Below are positions 35,101 through 46,427 of a DNA stretch of 64,000 nucleotides, piece after piece. The position numbers and the translations under genes were made by a program. Every line of letters starts with the position of its first letter. Position 1 is the first letter of the stretch. Below the pieces are notes generated by a model, which saw only the letters and a list, made by a program, of their open reading frames with translations, had not been told where the DNA came from and did no database searches. The DNA comes from Tenebrio molitor (Eukaryota > Arthropoda > Insecta > Coleoptera > Tenebrionidae): positions 15,996,001 through 16,060,000 of the forward strand of contig NC_091052.1 of assembly GCF_963966145.1 (NCBI RefSeq). The letters run 5' to 3'.

Positions 35101-38100
35101 TAACAAAAAAATCTCGGATCTTGCCATTGGAAATAACTCTGTAATAGTGACCACCGAATAGAGTTTGGTGTCAATCCGACTACGAGGGGTGGAAGAGGGT
35201 GGGGGTTATTTTAAATCATCTATTTGCTTTGTACAGAGTGATTCAAGTTTTACAGCCCGAGCGAAAACACCCACTTCTAATCGATTTAAAATTCTCACAA
35301 AATTCAAGAATGATTGTGTATCGCTGTAGAACATTCTCTAAAAATTTCAATTTTTTTAATGAAACAGGTAAATATTTCGTTTTAATTCAATAACCGCTAC
35401 ATTAATTTTCATAATTTTTTACTGAGAGTTCTTTCAAACGTTTAGGAAAAATTTGTTGCTATTGAAATCATGAAAGCATCACCGGTTTTTGAAACAAATG
35501 GAATTTGATATTAATGTGCAAAATTTAGCTATGATTTATTATTACATTGGGCGGTCACTTCCACAAAAGATGTTGACATGGGTTATTTATGGTACACTTT
35601 AGGGACTAAAGAATTAGCTACTAGAAAAATTCTCAACAGAGGTTTACCAACAATGAGGCATTTGTTTATGACATTGCAGTTGTAAATCTTGATCATTTTT
35701 CCCTGTTAATGTTAAAATTGGATTAATTCAAAAACTAATCCTTTTCTTTTAATGCGAATTTAATGAATATGTTCTTTGAATTAATTGTGAATTATGAGCG
35801 TGCACGGAAAACTTTTTTTTTGCTCAAAATCAATTTTTTTAATTTTATGGCTCCGAATGAAGTGATACAGGAAAATTGACTGCAGACGTTTGAAGCCTTA
35901 TACAGGGTGTTTCAAAATTCGCGAATTCCGAATTCAGAGCGTTGTAGGGGATCACTTCAGTAGTCCAAATATGGAAATAAAAAAAATCGGGACTCCCCCC
36001 ACAAAGATACATTAGTCTGAGGGTGCACTCTTCAAATACAGGCTGAAAAGTTCAGTGTTTATTATTATTTATGGTGTAGATAATTGTGGAATATAATAAT
36101 TAATAACGTAAAACAATTTTTTGAAGAATAACTTTACTTTGAAGTAAAAAAATCTTAAACGTTTGTAATTTTTCTTAAAAATGGAACTGCAACAACGTGG
36201 CTAGAATAGTATTTTGTTACTGTGGATATGCAGGCTGCTATGAATTGAACAGAATTAAAGCGATTTTTTTAAATAAGTATTTACGAACTCCACTGGGTCC
36301 TTCCCTACCACGCTCTGAATTCGGAATGCGGCAATTTTGAAACACCCTGCATGAAGGGAATGTAACCCTAAAGTTTCGTAATTTTTACTAATTTTTTAAT
36401 AGGGTTAATCGTGCGGGCGGTAAAACTTGAATCACCCTGTATTTTTATAGGTATGTATAGCATCTATTAGGTACATTTCGTAATTAGTGAATGTCAAATG
36501 CATAAAGTTATATAGTTTTTATAGTGGATATAAATTGTAGAATCATAAAAGGAAACAAGACTGATTAAACAGAGATTTTTAGATAGTAGATATTTGTACC
36601 AGTTTCGCAAAAAGTAATTATTTTATTATTTTACTGTTACGGTTTATCACTTTATAGATCAACAGGCGATAACATTCTCAGAAATTAGTGAAGCAAACAA
36701 TGACCGGAAATTGGGTTTAAACAAGGTTTTCGAGCTATACTCGTATCTAAGAGAATTTTAAAAAATACAGTTCTAAAAACTCATTCTAGGTGCATGGAAG
36801 ATAACATGCACGGGCACTCACACACCTTTCGTCACATCGCGTCAGACGTTAAAAAGACAAACATAGTTGAATTTTGAATTACAAGACATGAAACGAAAGA
36901 TTTTGTAAGCACCCTTAATGAAAACTGTAATTTTACGTACTCACAAGCAGACGAAAAAAACTCTTTTTCGGACGCTGACCATGGCGCCATCTGTTGGTCC
37001 GTTTAGTAAGTTAGCAACGAAACTCACAAAACCGATAATTGTCCTGTCACCATAAATTATGTAAATAAGTAATTGTATGTATTGCGAATAATAAATTTCT
37101 AGTTTTGTTGGCAAGCTGATAACAAATACTATAAAAAAAAAAATTCTATTTGAAAAAGATAGATACAAAACAAATCTGTCATTTTTCCAATGATGTCTTT
37201 TGCTTTGTAGTTCGTACGGTCGCCTAAAAATTTTTATGTGCACATCTGCCAAAAAGTGCCTTTTGTCCTCTCCTGTTTTTAAGCCTCGGCTGCGCCTCGG
37301 CCAAAAAATTCAGACTCGGGCGATAGAGATGCTCTTTTTGGCCTTGATACACAAATAACTGAAATGTCTCTTTACAGATTGTTACATAACATTATGACGT
37401 TAATAGAACAATCTATTTTTTCATGTATCCTAACTACGTTTTATTTTATTTATTCTAGATTCGGGATGGGTGTAAGGAGCTTGTTTTGGATTTACCTACC
37501 CTCAAAGAAATTTCAAAACGGTTTCTCAACGATGTTAACAAAGGCCTGAAGAAAGAAACTCATCCCACGGCGATCGTCAAATGCTTCGTGACTTTCGTCC
37601 AAGACCTTCCCAACGGTTCAGGTAGTAACAGCAAAGAACAAGTGATTATGCTTACTATTCATTTTGTGGTTTTTCATTATTTTCCTGCATCACTGTCCAC
37701 TTGTTCAATGACACATTAAGGTCATAGGTAACATTTAATTATGTTTGCGCTTAGTTAATCTTTCACCCTAAGTCAACACATTCGCAATCGATTTTCAATA
37801 GTTTCAATGACGACAACCCTTTTCAGAAAAAGGAAAATTCCTAGCTTTGGACCTGGGCGGTACAAATTTCCGCGTACTATTAATCGAATTGAGTAAACAC
37901 CATTTCGAGATGAGATCAAAAATTTACGCCATTCCCCAACACATCATGCTGGGCTCAGGAGAGCACCTGTTCGATCACATCGCTGACTGTCTGGCAAAGT
38001 TTATGAAGCAGGAACATGTGATGGACGAGACATTACCCTTAGGTTTCACTTTCAGTTTTCCCCTGACACAGACAGGTCTTACGAAAGGAACATTAGAAAG

Positions 38101-41100
38101 GTGGACAAAAGGTTTCAATTGCTCGAACGTCGTTGGAAACGATGTGGTCCAGATGCTGAAAGACGCCATCGCCAGACATGGGGTAAGTGAGAGGAGTTTT
38201 TGATGGTAATACAGAAGCCGTTTCTCAACTAACTGTGAAAAACTAATGTTGAGATAAGAAGTGTTGCATGTGTCAATGTCACATGATTAGTTTAGAGATA
38301 AAATTGCAGACGACATTTCAGGATTTACGTATTTGTGTGTCAGCGATTTTAAATCACAGGAACATTAATGTCCTGTGCCTGGGTTACTATCTAGCTATTG
38401 TCGAATCGGTGTTATAGTTGGTGAGTCGCACAATTGAGTATATTTCTGGTTCAAATAAAGCATGCATATGTGAAAAAGCAATATAAACATGAGCATATTA
38501 ACGCAGTTTTGAGATAGCTTTCATACAGGGTTACAGATTTGAAAAACATTGGTGAAATGTGTCACTTGTGTTAACCCGTCTAATGAAAATTAACGGCTTC
38601 TTAAGGTTTTTATTAATAAAACGTCATTTATACCGCCTCGCAATGGAAATACATACTCATAGACATGAATATTAATTTCGAGAATGTAGTAACTTGCATC
38701 TAATTATTTGAAAGACGATAGCGTCATATACGGTGCGATCAATTAAAAAATAAATCGAGTCGGCGTGTTACCTATGGTAACCCATGCTATAGCATAGGCT
38801 CCAAAGCAAACTCGATTTATTTTTTAAATGATCGCTCGGTAGATAAAACGAACAATTTGCGAGTAATCCTGATATTGATTTAAATTTTTCACATCTAAGA
38901 GTAATTGAATCAAGTCAGTTTCTAACTCAAAAACAACCTTTTTATGGGCCAAACAATTGTAATGACGACTGTCACCAGAATTTCATTTTTCATCGATATC
39001 TTAACATCCGCCCTAAGATCAGTTTTTGATTATATGGCGCCAGTGTCTTATTTAAAAAACGTCTAATAGTGAGAACGTACAGTGGCGAGCACGGAATTTC
39101 GCACACATTGGACATTTCACTGACTTAATTTTATTAAAATGAGATACCTACTGGCGGCAGTTTCGTGACAGTTTAGGTGAAACATCAGTCATGATCACAT
39201 ATATCATGCGTATCCCACCTCATTATTGATTATAATGACAATAAAGCTTAGACTAGATAGTTTTTTTTTAATGACGTACAAATTGGCGTGCGAAATTCCG
39301 TGCTCCCCACTGTACTATTCCGGATACGGAATCTTGGCCAACATTTTTTAGACATTTCTAAAAAAATGATGTAAACCAGTCATTAGTGTCATTAATGAAT
39401 GACAATTATTAAAAATCACTTTGAAGTTTTTCTTGTGACATCAAAAAAGCAGGGAAATGGCATTATCTAGCATTATCGAGTCAAAAGTTGGGTTATATTC
39501 AATAAAGGCCAGTTCACACATATTTGTCAGTTAAATGTCAGTCGTGGCCAAGATTCTGTGTCCGCAATAGTACATATAGTGAAATTTTTTTAATAAACAA
39601 TTGTCAATGTCAAAATTAAGTAAAAAACCACTCTGTACCACCCCAAAATGTGCACATATGGGCCAGCTGTATAACAATTTTACACCAAATCATAGGTTAT
39701 GTTCATTGCACTTCCCGGACCTGTTTTCCGCGAAATCATTTTCAAAACAAATTTAATGAGAAATCAGCGGAAATATTTTTCGAATTTGAAATAAAATCTC
39801 GCTCGTCAGGGCGCAGGCTCAGTTAGATTAAAAAAATGTTGACACTCAGTGTGACTAATCGTATTATCATGAAAATCACTGTTTGGCTCGTACCAACATG
39901 ATAACGTTTTGACAATTGTTTATTAAAAAATTTCAATTATACTCGAAATGTATCCATGTATGAGGTAATAACAATTGAGCTTCGATTTTTTTTTTCGATG
40001 GAAGGTTATGTAAAATTGTGTTTTTGTCTGTTATGTCAGAGTTATGTGTAGATTTGGAAAATGTTGTCCATAATGAAAATGAACTTTTCCGACGACCACT
40101 ATGAAAAATGCGTAAATTCGCACAAATAACTATTATTGAAAGTTGGCTATAATGCAAATAGCGAACCGGTGAACAATGAAACTGGTTAGCCAATCAAATA
40201 CCTTCTAGCCTGTGCGCAATGAAATCATTGCACACAGTTGTAGTAACCATGGCCACCAATGTATGTTTTGTCCGCAGCTCTGTCGAATAATATTTGAAGT
40301 TTGAAGGAATACCGAATATTAGCGTTTCTTTTTGTGGTCGTCGGAAAAATATCGTGTATACCACGTGTTGAAAATTCGATTTCACACTCGTTTGCTTAAT
40401 AAACCACGCGCCTACGGCTTGTGGCTCAATTCTGCAAACTCGTGTGAAATCTTTCATTTTCAACTCTTGATATACAATATACTATTGGTCATGATTTTTG
40501 ACTGAGGTAAAGTTGGTACAAAAAAAGAAATACTGTCGCGAGCAAAAAAAGCTGGTCAATTGCTTTGACGCAATGGAAAATGATGTATTGTAAAACGGTC
40601 TTATATGTATATCATAACCTATCATCATGTTGTATGACATGATTGACATTGATTAATTAATTTTTTGACACTTTGTTGACGTGGGCATAATCAGGCAGGG
40701 AAATTTTTTAATTTGTGACAATCTAACCAAATTTTGAAATGACATTGACGACCACAATTTTTTGCTCGCGACAGTACCTCTCTTTGATGTCCCATAAAAA
40801 TTAAAGGAAAAATTATTTTTGGCCAGTGAAGAGCATAAATGTGACTAAGATAAGCGGCTCTACCTAATTGGTTCCTATATTCCAATACTGATAATATTTA
40901 CTTCTTCCATTTGCTAGTTCCTTCAGGACAAAAATGTAGAAATTGAGCAGCAATTTCCAAGTTTACCATAGTAAAGTCCTTGTAATACCCCAATAACGCA
41001 GTAAAATATCCTTGTCTAACATAACAATTTTAGATGAAATGGACAACTACAAAAAAAACCTATCTTTGCTAGATCAATTGAATCTTGTTGTTTTATAAAT

Positions 41101-44100
41101 ATATTGGGTGGTTCAAAATGTTTGTGGATAAGTATGGCAACTATGTACTATTGCGATCAAAAAATTTCGGACACTAATGTCATCGTGCTGTCATACATTC
41201 TAAAACGACCCTTATGTATTAATAACCTCAATTTTGACTGTGTCAATTTTGAAAATGTGAATGTCAGATTTACCGAGAAAATATTCAAAAAGTTGTAAAA
41301 ATCAGACAAATGGAATAGAACGAGGTTTTAATTAATAAAAAATATAAAACAAATACCGAAATGTACTCGCATATTAAAAAAATTATATTTTAAACCGGTG
41401 TCAAATTGACAACAATTTCATCTTTCATGTGACAGTTTCAATAAAGCATGATTTAGAGTAATTTTTTTAATGTGACAGAAGTTTGATGTCCAAAATTTTA
41501 TGATCGTAATAGTACTATGCCAGCGAATAAATTTCGGACACCAATTTCATGTCATTGTCATTAGTTGTAAAACACCCTTTACATATTAATATCTCTATTT
41601 TTCACAGTTGTCACTTTGACACAATTCACATGTTCAAATCATGAGATTCAGTTAATCTGACGTTACTTTGAAGTATTGAGAAAATAATTTTAATATGTCA
41701 GAAATTATGACAATAAAGCCTAGACTACATTTCATTTTTCCAAAAGACAACAAATTTGGTGTCCGAAATTTATTCGCTGGCATAGTACAAACATTTATTT
41801 GAGAACTGTGTGGGTGGGGTAGAGTTGACATTTGTATGACATTTCATATACGTGCATTTGATTTTTTTTTATAACACTGCACATTAACTTGACAATTTTC
41901 AAAATTGCGCGAATATAAACTGTCAAAGAAACGTCAACTCTATCCTACAATTGGGGACACGGAAAACTGGGCAGATGTGTCATTCAGTTGTCAAAATTTC
42001 TAAACCATACCTTAGCTACTCATAACCAACTTGACAGTTTTTTTGAAAATATCAATCATAATGACGGTAAAGGTGCATTCACATTGACACTTTTTGAAAT
42101 GACAATAACAGACTGCCCAGGATTCCATGTCCCTCATTGTACCCACACAGTTGCCACATAAATTTTCGTACTATGGCGGACAATAAATTTAGGCCGGCAA
42201 ATTTCTGACATTTCAAAAAAGTCAATGCAAGCGACCATTTATTGTCATTTTGACTGATGTGTCAGTTTGTCGAACTGAAGGTTTTCAAGCTGTTTGGCGT
42301 TTCCTTCGCCCTTTTCGTAACTTACAGATCATGACGCACTAGCATAACTGATTTGTAGTAGCACTTCTCTCTGGTGCACGCTTCTTTTCCCAATTTTAAT
42401 TTTGATTATCGCTGTCACGATGACAAGAATGACAAAAATCGAAAATGGGGTTAGTTGAACATAATGCCAGCTTCACATTTTGATGTTAAGCCAATGACAG
42501 GCCGGCCTAAAATTATTGTCCGCCATAGTACATAATTGCCATACTTATCCACAATCATTTTGAATCAACCAATATATTATGCATAACATGTTATCGTGCA
42601 CATACATTTTATACTTAATTAAAAATAAATGCTTTCATTCTACTGACTTGGGGTATTACATGGACTATAGTTAGATCCGGTGTATGTTCAATTTTAAAAT
42701 ATGTAGATCCAAAAATGAAAAGAACAACATATTCATACAAATTAAACAAGTTTGTATTGGTTTAAGATTGGGTTGTAATCTTTGTACACCTCATATTTGC
42801 AAATGCAATGCGAAAGTTGACGAAATTGGCACCCACGGTCCACGGTCTAAGTTGTTTCAAAAGCAGTGGTAGATATTTTCAAGACAACGATATTTTTAGG
42901 GTGTTTTTGAAAGCGACAATTTCGAAATTTATTTGTTTAAATGTGATTTTATGATATTCTACTTCATTTTGAGGTTATAAAATGGTTATGAAATGTGTAT
43001 TTTTTGTTCGACACTGTCAGAATTTGAGAATTTTCTCCTAGAACGGATTTTGATAAATGTCACCCCTTGTCAAAACAAAACGTCAAGCTAATTTTAAAGA
43101 TTTTAAGCGATTTGGAACCTTTAAGGGGCTCGTCGAACAAAAAAAACGTTGTATTCAACTCGTTCGTGTGTAAATTGGGGTTTTTTGGCTCGTTCCACTC
43201 GCGTTTTAAAGGCCCACTCGTGCCAAAAACCCCAATTTACACAAGAACTCGTCAAATAAACTACTATTTTGTGATATTTTGAAGATATAGGTATTTTCAG
43301 ATGTGATGGCGGAAACAAAAGACTGAGAAATGTCACAAAATTGTATTGTCAGTGTCAAATTTCTCATAAACGCCGTAAAAAGGAATGTTTAGGTAAATTT
43401 AAATTTACGCTAAATAGATTGAACAAATAAAAACTCGTTCTTTAATTTTTGTCAGTGGTTCAAAAGGAAAAGTTATTCTCATATAATCAAACGTATTACA
43501 AATAATTTCTCTAGTTTGACCATGAATAACTTTCTTATTGCCAATCTGCTGCATTTCTGTCGAAATCACGAACGTCTTTGAGAAATTAGACACTGACAAT
43601 ACAATTTTGTGACATTGCTGTCTTTTATTTCCGCGTAAAAAAATGGCATTATTAAAAAAGTTACATATTTTATAAAAATATTGATTATTTGAAGATTTTT
43701 TCTAATTTCAAAAATGACGAGAATTCTTGTGAAGAGGCCATTTTTACAAATTCACATTTACATAAATTGGTTATTTTTTTATGATAATTTAGCTGATTAG
43801 TCTATTAACTAAAAACAATGTGAATTTGCAAAAGGTGTTCTTGTATTATTTGTACTTTTAGGGTTTCTTTGAAAATGAGAGTATAGAATCTATTTTTTTT
43901 TTAAATGGGATTTCTAAAAAAAATGTTGTTTTATAATACGAGTATGATAATGTAATTGTAATTTTTTTCCTTTTTGGGTCTGTTTTAAAAATGTAAGTTA
44001 CAACTTACAACATATTCACACCTTATCTACCTGCTTACCGTTTTTATGAAAATCAGATGTGTCATACGTAATGTGAGTGTTTTTTATAGGACGTAAAAAT

Positions 44101-45379
44101 TGAAGTGTGTGCTATACTAAACGACACCACGGGAACGTTGATGTCTTGCGCTTGGAAGAATCCAAACTGCAGAATTGGGCTTATCGTTGGTATGTTGTAA
44201 TTGTTTTTATTTTTTAAGTATCTACTAATTGTAAATATTTCAAAAACTTTCAAGAAACGTACAGGTCGCTAAAAAATATGGAAACAGTTAAATTTTTGGA
44301 AATGGTTTATCGGAATTCTTCGAGATTTGGTTTAGGGTTAGGGGAAGTTAAACCGTTTTCAAAATATTTAACTGTTTCCATACTTTTTAGCCAGCCTGTA
44401 TGTATAACATAAAAAGGAGAAATACGTACCGTGTAAAAATAATTAACAGTCTTGTTTGGACTTTATTCATATCAACATATACTGTGACTGTTAAGAATCA
44501 TCAAAATATTTTTTAGGTACTGGTAGTAACGCTTGTTACGTGGAGAGACAGAAAAATGCTGAATTATTCGACGATGTGGACAAGGGATCTGGTAATGTAG
44601 TAATTAATCTGGAATGGGGAGCGTTTGGGGACGACGGTGTTTTGGATTTTGTGAGAACCGCCTACGATCGAGATGTCGACACAAATTCCGTCAATCCTGG
44701 AAAACAGCTGTAAGTTAAGACAACTCGAAAAACATGAAAATTATACATTTTTGCAGGCACGAAAAAATGATTTCTGGAATGTATATGGGCGAATTAACTA
44801 GACTCGCCTTAGAGAGGTTCACAAAAGAAGGTCTCCTATTCGGCGGCAAAGCGTCAGAAGCTTTGTTCACTCGTGGAAGGTTTTATACCAAATATGTGTC
44901 AGAAATTGAAAGTGATCCTCCGGGAACTATAACAAGTTGTCGGGAGATTCTAGAAGAATTAGGTAGATCAAGAAAAATGTGTTATTAAATTGAGTAAGTA
45001 ATTGATTCTTTTTCAGATATCCATCATGCCACTGATCAAGATTGTATCAACGTTAGATATGTTTGTGAACGCGTATCAAAACGTGCTGCAGATTTGGTAT
45101 CTAGTGGAATAGCAACATTATTAAATAAAATGAATCAATCAAGAGTTACGGTAGCAATCGATGGGTCAGTTTATAAATACCATCCGCATTTCCACAACCT
45201 CATGATGGAAACGATTTCTCAACTGGTCAATCCTGGAATTACGGTATATAGTTATCTAATACTTAACGAAAGTATTCTAAATCTGGTTCATTTATTAGTT
45301 CGATTTGATGCTATCAGAAGATGGGAGTGGTCGTGGAGCAGCATTAGTGGCGGCGGTCGCATCCCGTATTCGACAATAG
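32151..45379 (+). CDS. Hexokinase 1 (tandem copy 1)
   Basis: Phosphorylates glucose and other hexoses in the cytosol, first step of glycolysis. Exons: 32151-32177, 37459-37621, 37827-38182, 44090-44189, 44517-44709, 44757-44962, 45017-45243, 45299-45379; all phases agree, 450 residues, the single-domain insect size. Seen motifs: phosphate-1 loop LALDLGGTNFRV, FTFSFPL with the glucose-binding region, WTKGFN, catalytic ILNDTTGTLMSCAW in the 100-nt exon, GTGSNACYVE, LEWGAFGDDG, and the adenosine-site tail GSGRGAALVAAVASR. The nine-residue first exon (MSTEKVDQA) joins in phase. Introns 1 and 3 are 5.3 and 5.9 kb, full of MITEs. At 38322-38420 a decayed alternative copy of the 100-nt exon remains. 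Compared with Hex2 it has one extra 54-nt intron (44963-45016). Confidence 0.93.
33182..33615. mobile_element. MITE with about 93-bp inverted ends, TA duplication
   Basis: Left cagtgagcggcaaaagtatg followed by gaataaattccttaaaaatt; the right end is an almost exact reverse complement up to attttagtttat/ataaactaaaat. TA flanks at 33180-33181 and 33616-33617. The long clean arms suggest a recent insertion. Confidence 0.92.
34130..34510. repeat. Degenerate tandem repeat, unit about 150-180 bp
   Basis: Blocks aattcgggaaaaactgaaag with tgctttttt, acaattacaaaggaaagtcg with gaaaatta, and taattctttttt..gttttgtttgtta recur two to three times with spacing shifts. Confidence 0.65.
34690..35215. repeat. 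Two diverged copies of a G-rich ended block
   Basis: The endings tttggtgtcaatcggaccac plus ggggggaggaagagggtggg (about 34889-34930) and tttggtgtcaatccgactac plus gaggggtggaagagggtggg (about 35163-35206) are related, each preceded by similar text. Origin unknown. Confidence 0.55.
35234..36439. mobile_element. Non-autonomous DNA transposon L (outer)
   Basis: Left cagagtgattcaagttttac plus agcccg; right cgggcggtaaaacttgaatc plus accctg. TA at 35232-35233 and 36440-36441. A second MITE (35903-36349) sits inside. Confidence 0.8.
35903..36349. mobile_element. MITE K nested in element L
   Basis: Left cagggtgtttcaaaattcgc plus gaattccgaattcagagcg; right cgctctgaattcggaatgcg plus gcaattttgaaacaccctg. 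About 48-bp ends. Confidence 0.85.
37248..37342. repeat. Foldback module 7
   Basis: gccaaaaagtgc pairs with gctctttttggc around a GC-rich core aagcctcggctgcgcctcgg. The arms are shorter than in the other modules. Confidence 0.5.
38322..38420 (+). pseudogene. Decayed alternative catalytic exon (4a-like) of Hex1
   Basis: It lies between Hex1 exons 3 and 4, where Hex2 has exon 4a. The acceptor (acatttcag) and donor (GTTG/GTGAGT) are intact, and DLRICVSAILN then TGTLMSCAW can still be read. Five bases are lost at the Asn-Asp-Ser codons and four are gained further on, giving 99 instead of 100 nt and a TAG in the restored frame. The catalytic Asp codon is gone. Hence a pseudoexon. Confidence 0.88.
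38736..38834. repeat. Foldback module 4
   Basis: gatcaattaaaaaataaatc plus gagt pairs with actc plus gatttattttttaaatgatc around a 50-nt centre holding ttacctatggtaac and tgctatagcat. Confidence 0.85.
39080..39312. mobile_element. MITE family B, copy 1
   Basis: Ends cagtggcgagcacggaattt cgca and tgcg aaattccgtgctccccactg; TA on both sides. A second copy is at 49093-49304. Confidence 0.92.
39315..39570. mobile_element. MITE family I, abutting family B
   Basis: Ends ctattccggatacggaatct tggcca and tggcca agattctgtgtccgcaatag. It shares the TA at 39313-39314 with the family B copy; the far TA is 39571-39572. Confidence 0.88.
40355..40475. repeat. Foldback module 5
   Basis: Arms ttgaaaattcgatttcacac and gtgtgaaatctttcattttc aa, plus gtatac/tatac at the edges, around aaaccacgcgcctacggctt gtgg. 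Confidence 0.8.
40533..40774. mobile_element. MITE family M, full copy
   Basis: Ends ctgtcgcgagcaaaaaaagc tggtc and gaccacaattttttgctcgc gacag; TA at 40531-40532 and 40775-40776. A partial inverted relative is at 23128-23250. Confidence 0.88.
41147..41512. mobile_element. MITE family C, copy 1
   Basis: Ends ctattgcgatcaaaaaattt cggaca and tccaaaattttatgatcgta atag; TA at 41145-41146 and 41513-41514. Copy 2 is at 49307-49675. Confidence 0.9.
41515..41785. mobile_element. MITE family D
   Basis: Ends ctatgccagcgaataaattt cggacacca and tggtgtcc gaaatttattcgctggcatag. It shares a TA with C on the left and with G on the right. Its inner TIR sequence is related to C. Confidence 0.92.
41788..42168. 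mobile_element. MITE family G, right arm split by element H
   Basis: Left arm caaacatttatttgagaact gtgtgggtggggtagagttgac. The right arm is gtcaactctatcc, interrupted by H at its TA, then cccacacagttgccacataa attttcg. Confidence 0.85.
41948..42139. mobile_element. MITE family H inserted in the right arm of G
   Basis: Ends caattggggacacggaaaac tgggcag and ctgcccaggattccatgtcc ctcattg; TA at 41946-41947 and 42140-42141. Confidence 0.88.
42171..42528. mobile_element. MITE family E
   Basis: Ends ctatggcggacaataaattt aggccgg and ccggcctaaaattattgtcc gccatag; TA at 42169-42170 and 42529-42530. Confidence 0.9.
43001..43268. mobile_element. Repeat family A, copy 2
   Basis: Starts ttttttgttcgacactgtca g, holds the block cttaaaggggctcgtcgaac in similar wording and the palindrome cgcgttttaaaggcccactc, and ends aaataaactactatttt. 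Confidence 0.88.
43284..43638. mobile_element. MITE family N, copy 1 (right end worn)
   Basis: Left arm aaaagactgagaaatgtcac aaaattgtattgtcagtgtc is mirrored by gacactgacaatacaatttt gtgacattgctgtctttt. Copy 2 at 46622-47004 is fuller. Confidence 0.85.
44262..44398. mobile_element. Short MITE S in Hex1 intron 4
   Basis: Ends caggtcgctaaaaaatatgg aaacagttaaa and tttaactgtttccatacttt ttagccagcctg, TA flanks. 137 bp, between Hex1 exons 4 and 5. Confidence 0.88.
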
Positions 45380-45593
45380 TAGAAATTTATTAAAAAAAAT
45401 ATATATAGTTTTAGTTTTCAAAAAATCGAACGGAGGACCCTAACGGAAATTTTGCGGGGCTGCCAATTTTCTTTCAACAATTTTTTTTAAATGGAAGTTG
45501 TTAAATGCATTTTTAGTAGGTGTGAGACGATGGTAAAAAGTGTAAAGTCCCTGTTCTCCTAATGTTCGATAATTCTGTTTACAAATTTATTTT

Positions 45594-45818
45594 TGTTAAA
45601 TAAAAAATAATTTATTTGTGGTGGGTTTTTATTTGACCTTACTAATATGTGTTTTGGAAGTGACGACCCCAGTAATGAACATAAAAAGAATGCTTCAATA
45701 AAGGTATTTACCATTTACTCAAACATGATGTACAGATAGCGAAACATCCACAATAGCTACACTACTCCTATTCAGTTGGTTTTCTCAATGAAATAAGGTT
45801 CCATTCTAATTTTTTTTT
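45594..45818 (+). repeat. Hex1 3' flank, source of a duplicated segment
   Basis: From ttgttaaataaaaaataatt tatttgtggtggg to cagttggttttctcaatgaa it matches 51281-51510 with about a tenth of bases changed plus short indels. Confidence 0.88.
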
Positions 45819-45915
45819 GTTCGACACTGATAATTTGAGAATTTTCTCCTTTGTGAACGGATTTTGATAACTGCCGCAACTTGTCAAAACGAAACGTTTA
45901 GCTAATTTTTTACAA
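45813..45915. mobile_element. Repeat family A, partial copy
   Basis: tttttgttcgacactgataa tttgagaattttctcc then acggattttgataactg match the start of copies 2 and 3; the palindromic part is lost. Confidence 0.75.
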
Positions 45916-46207
45916 ACAAACCGTGAATTTGGGTGCGCGTCATTCTTTTATTGAAGGAATAAAATGTCGTATTCTACGAGTTCCGAGGAAGGTGAACGAC
46001 ACCAAGTCATATCCCCATCGCCATTGTAGCGCAAGCAAAAGAGGCGATTGAAAAATGGTTCCCCTAAAATCAAGATTATTATACGGAAAGGCGAAAGGAG
46101 TACAAACTATCGTATGATGATCAAAAAGTCTTTGGATCGCGATAGCAATGCAATGTAAAAACCATCTATAGAATTATTTACTTCTACTGCCCGTAATTTT
46201 TATTGTA

Positions 46208-46427
46208 CCGTAAGAGCAAAAAAAATGCCATCAAAGATAGCTATGAAAAAGAAAGTGCCGTGTCTTTGATTAAGAAATTCATCATGCATTTGTGGAATCC
46301 TGAAATGGATTATTTAAATAAAAAATTATAAGTATTATTGCATTTTTTTCCCTGCAATTTACAGTGCACAAGCGCATTATGAACTGTCATAGCTATCCTT
46401 GATGGCACTTTTTTTTTGCTCTTACGG
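46208..46427. mobile_element. MITE T
   Basis: Ends ccgtaagagcaaaaaaaatg ccatcaaagatagctatga and tcatagctatccttgatggc actttttttttgctcttacgg; TA flanks. Confidence 0.88.

Larger units (their letters stand above)
32178..37458 (+). other. Hex1 intron 1, 5.3 kb
   Basis: Holds a MITE (33182-33615), a degenerate tandem repeat (34130-34510), an imperfectly repeated block around 34690-35215, a nested MITE pair (35234-36439) and a foldback (37248-37342). The rest is AT-rich with no ORF worth calling. Confidence 0.7.
41103..42574. mobile_element. Element F: palindromic MITE whose centre was filled by five other MITEs
   Basis: The outer arms attgggtggttcaaaatgtt tgtggataagtatggcaactatgtac (41103-41148) and their reverse complement gtacataattgccatacttatccacaatca (42527-42574) would form a bare palindrome of about 90 bp centred on GTAC. 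Everything between is made of elements C, D, G, H and E. Confidence 0.85.
38421..44089 (+). other. Rest of Hex1 intron 3, about 5.7 kb of transposon debris
   Basis: Listed elements cover 38736-38834, 39080-39570, 40355-40475, 40533-40774, 41103-42574, 43001-43268 and 43284-43638. The remaining parts carry no ORF or structure I could support. Confidence 0.7.
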
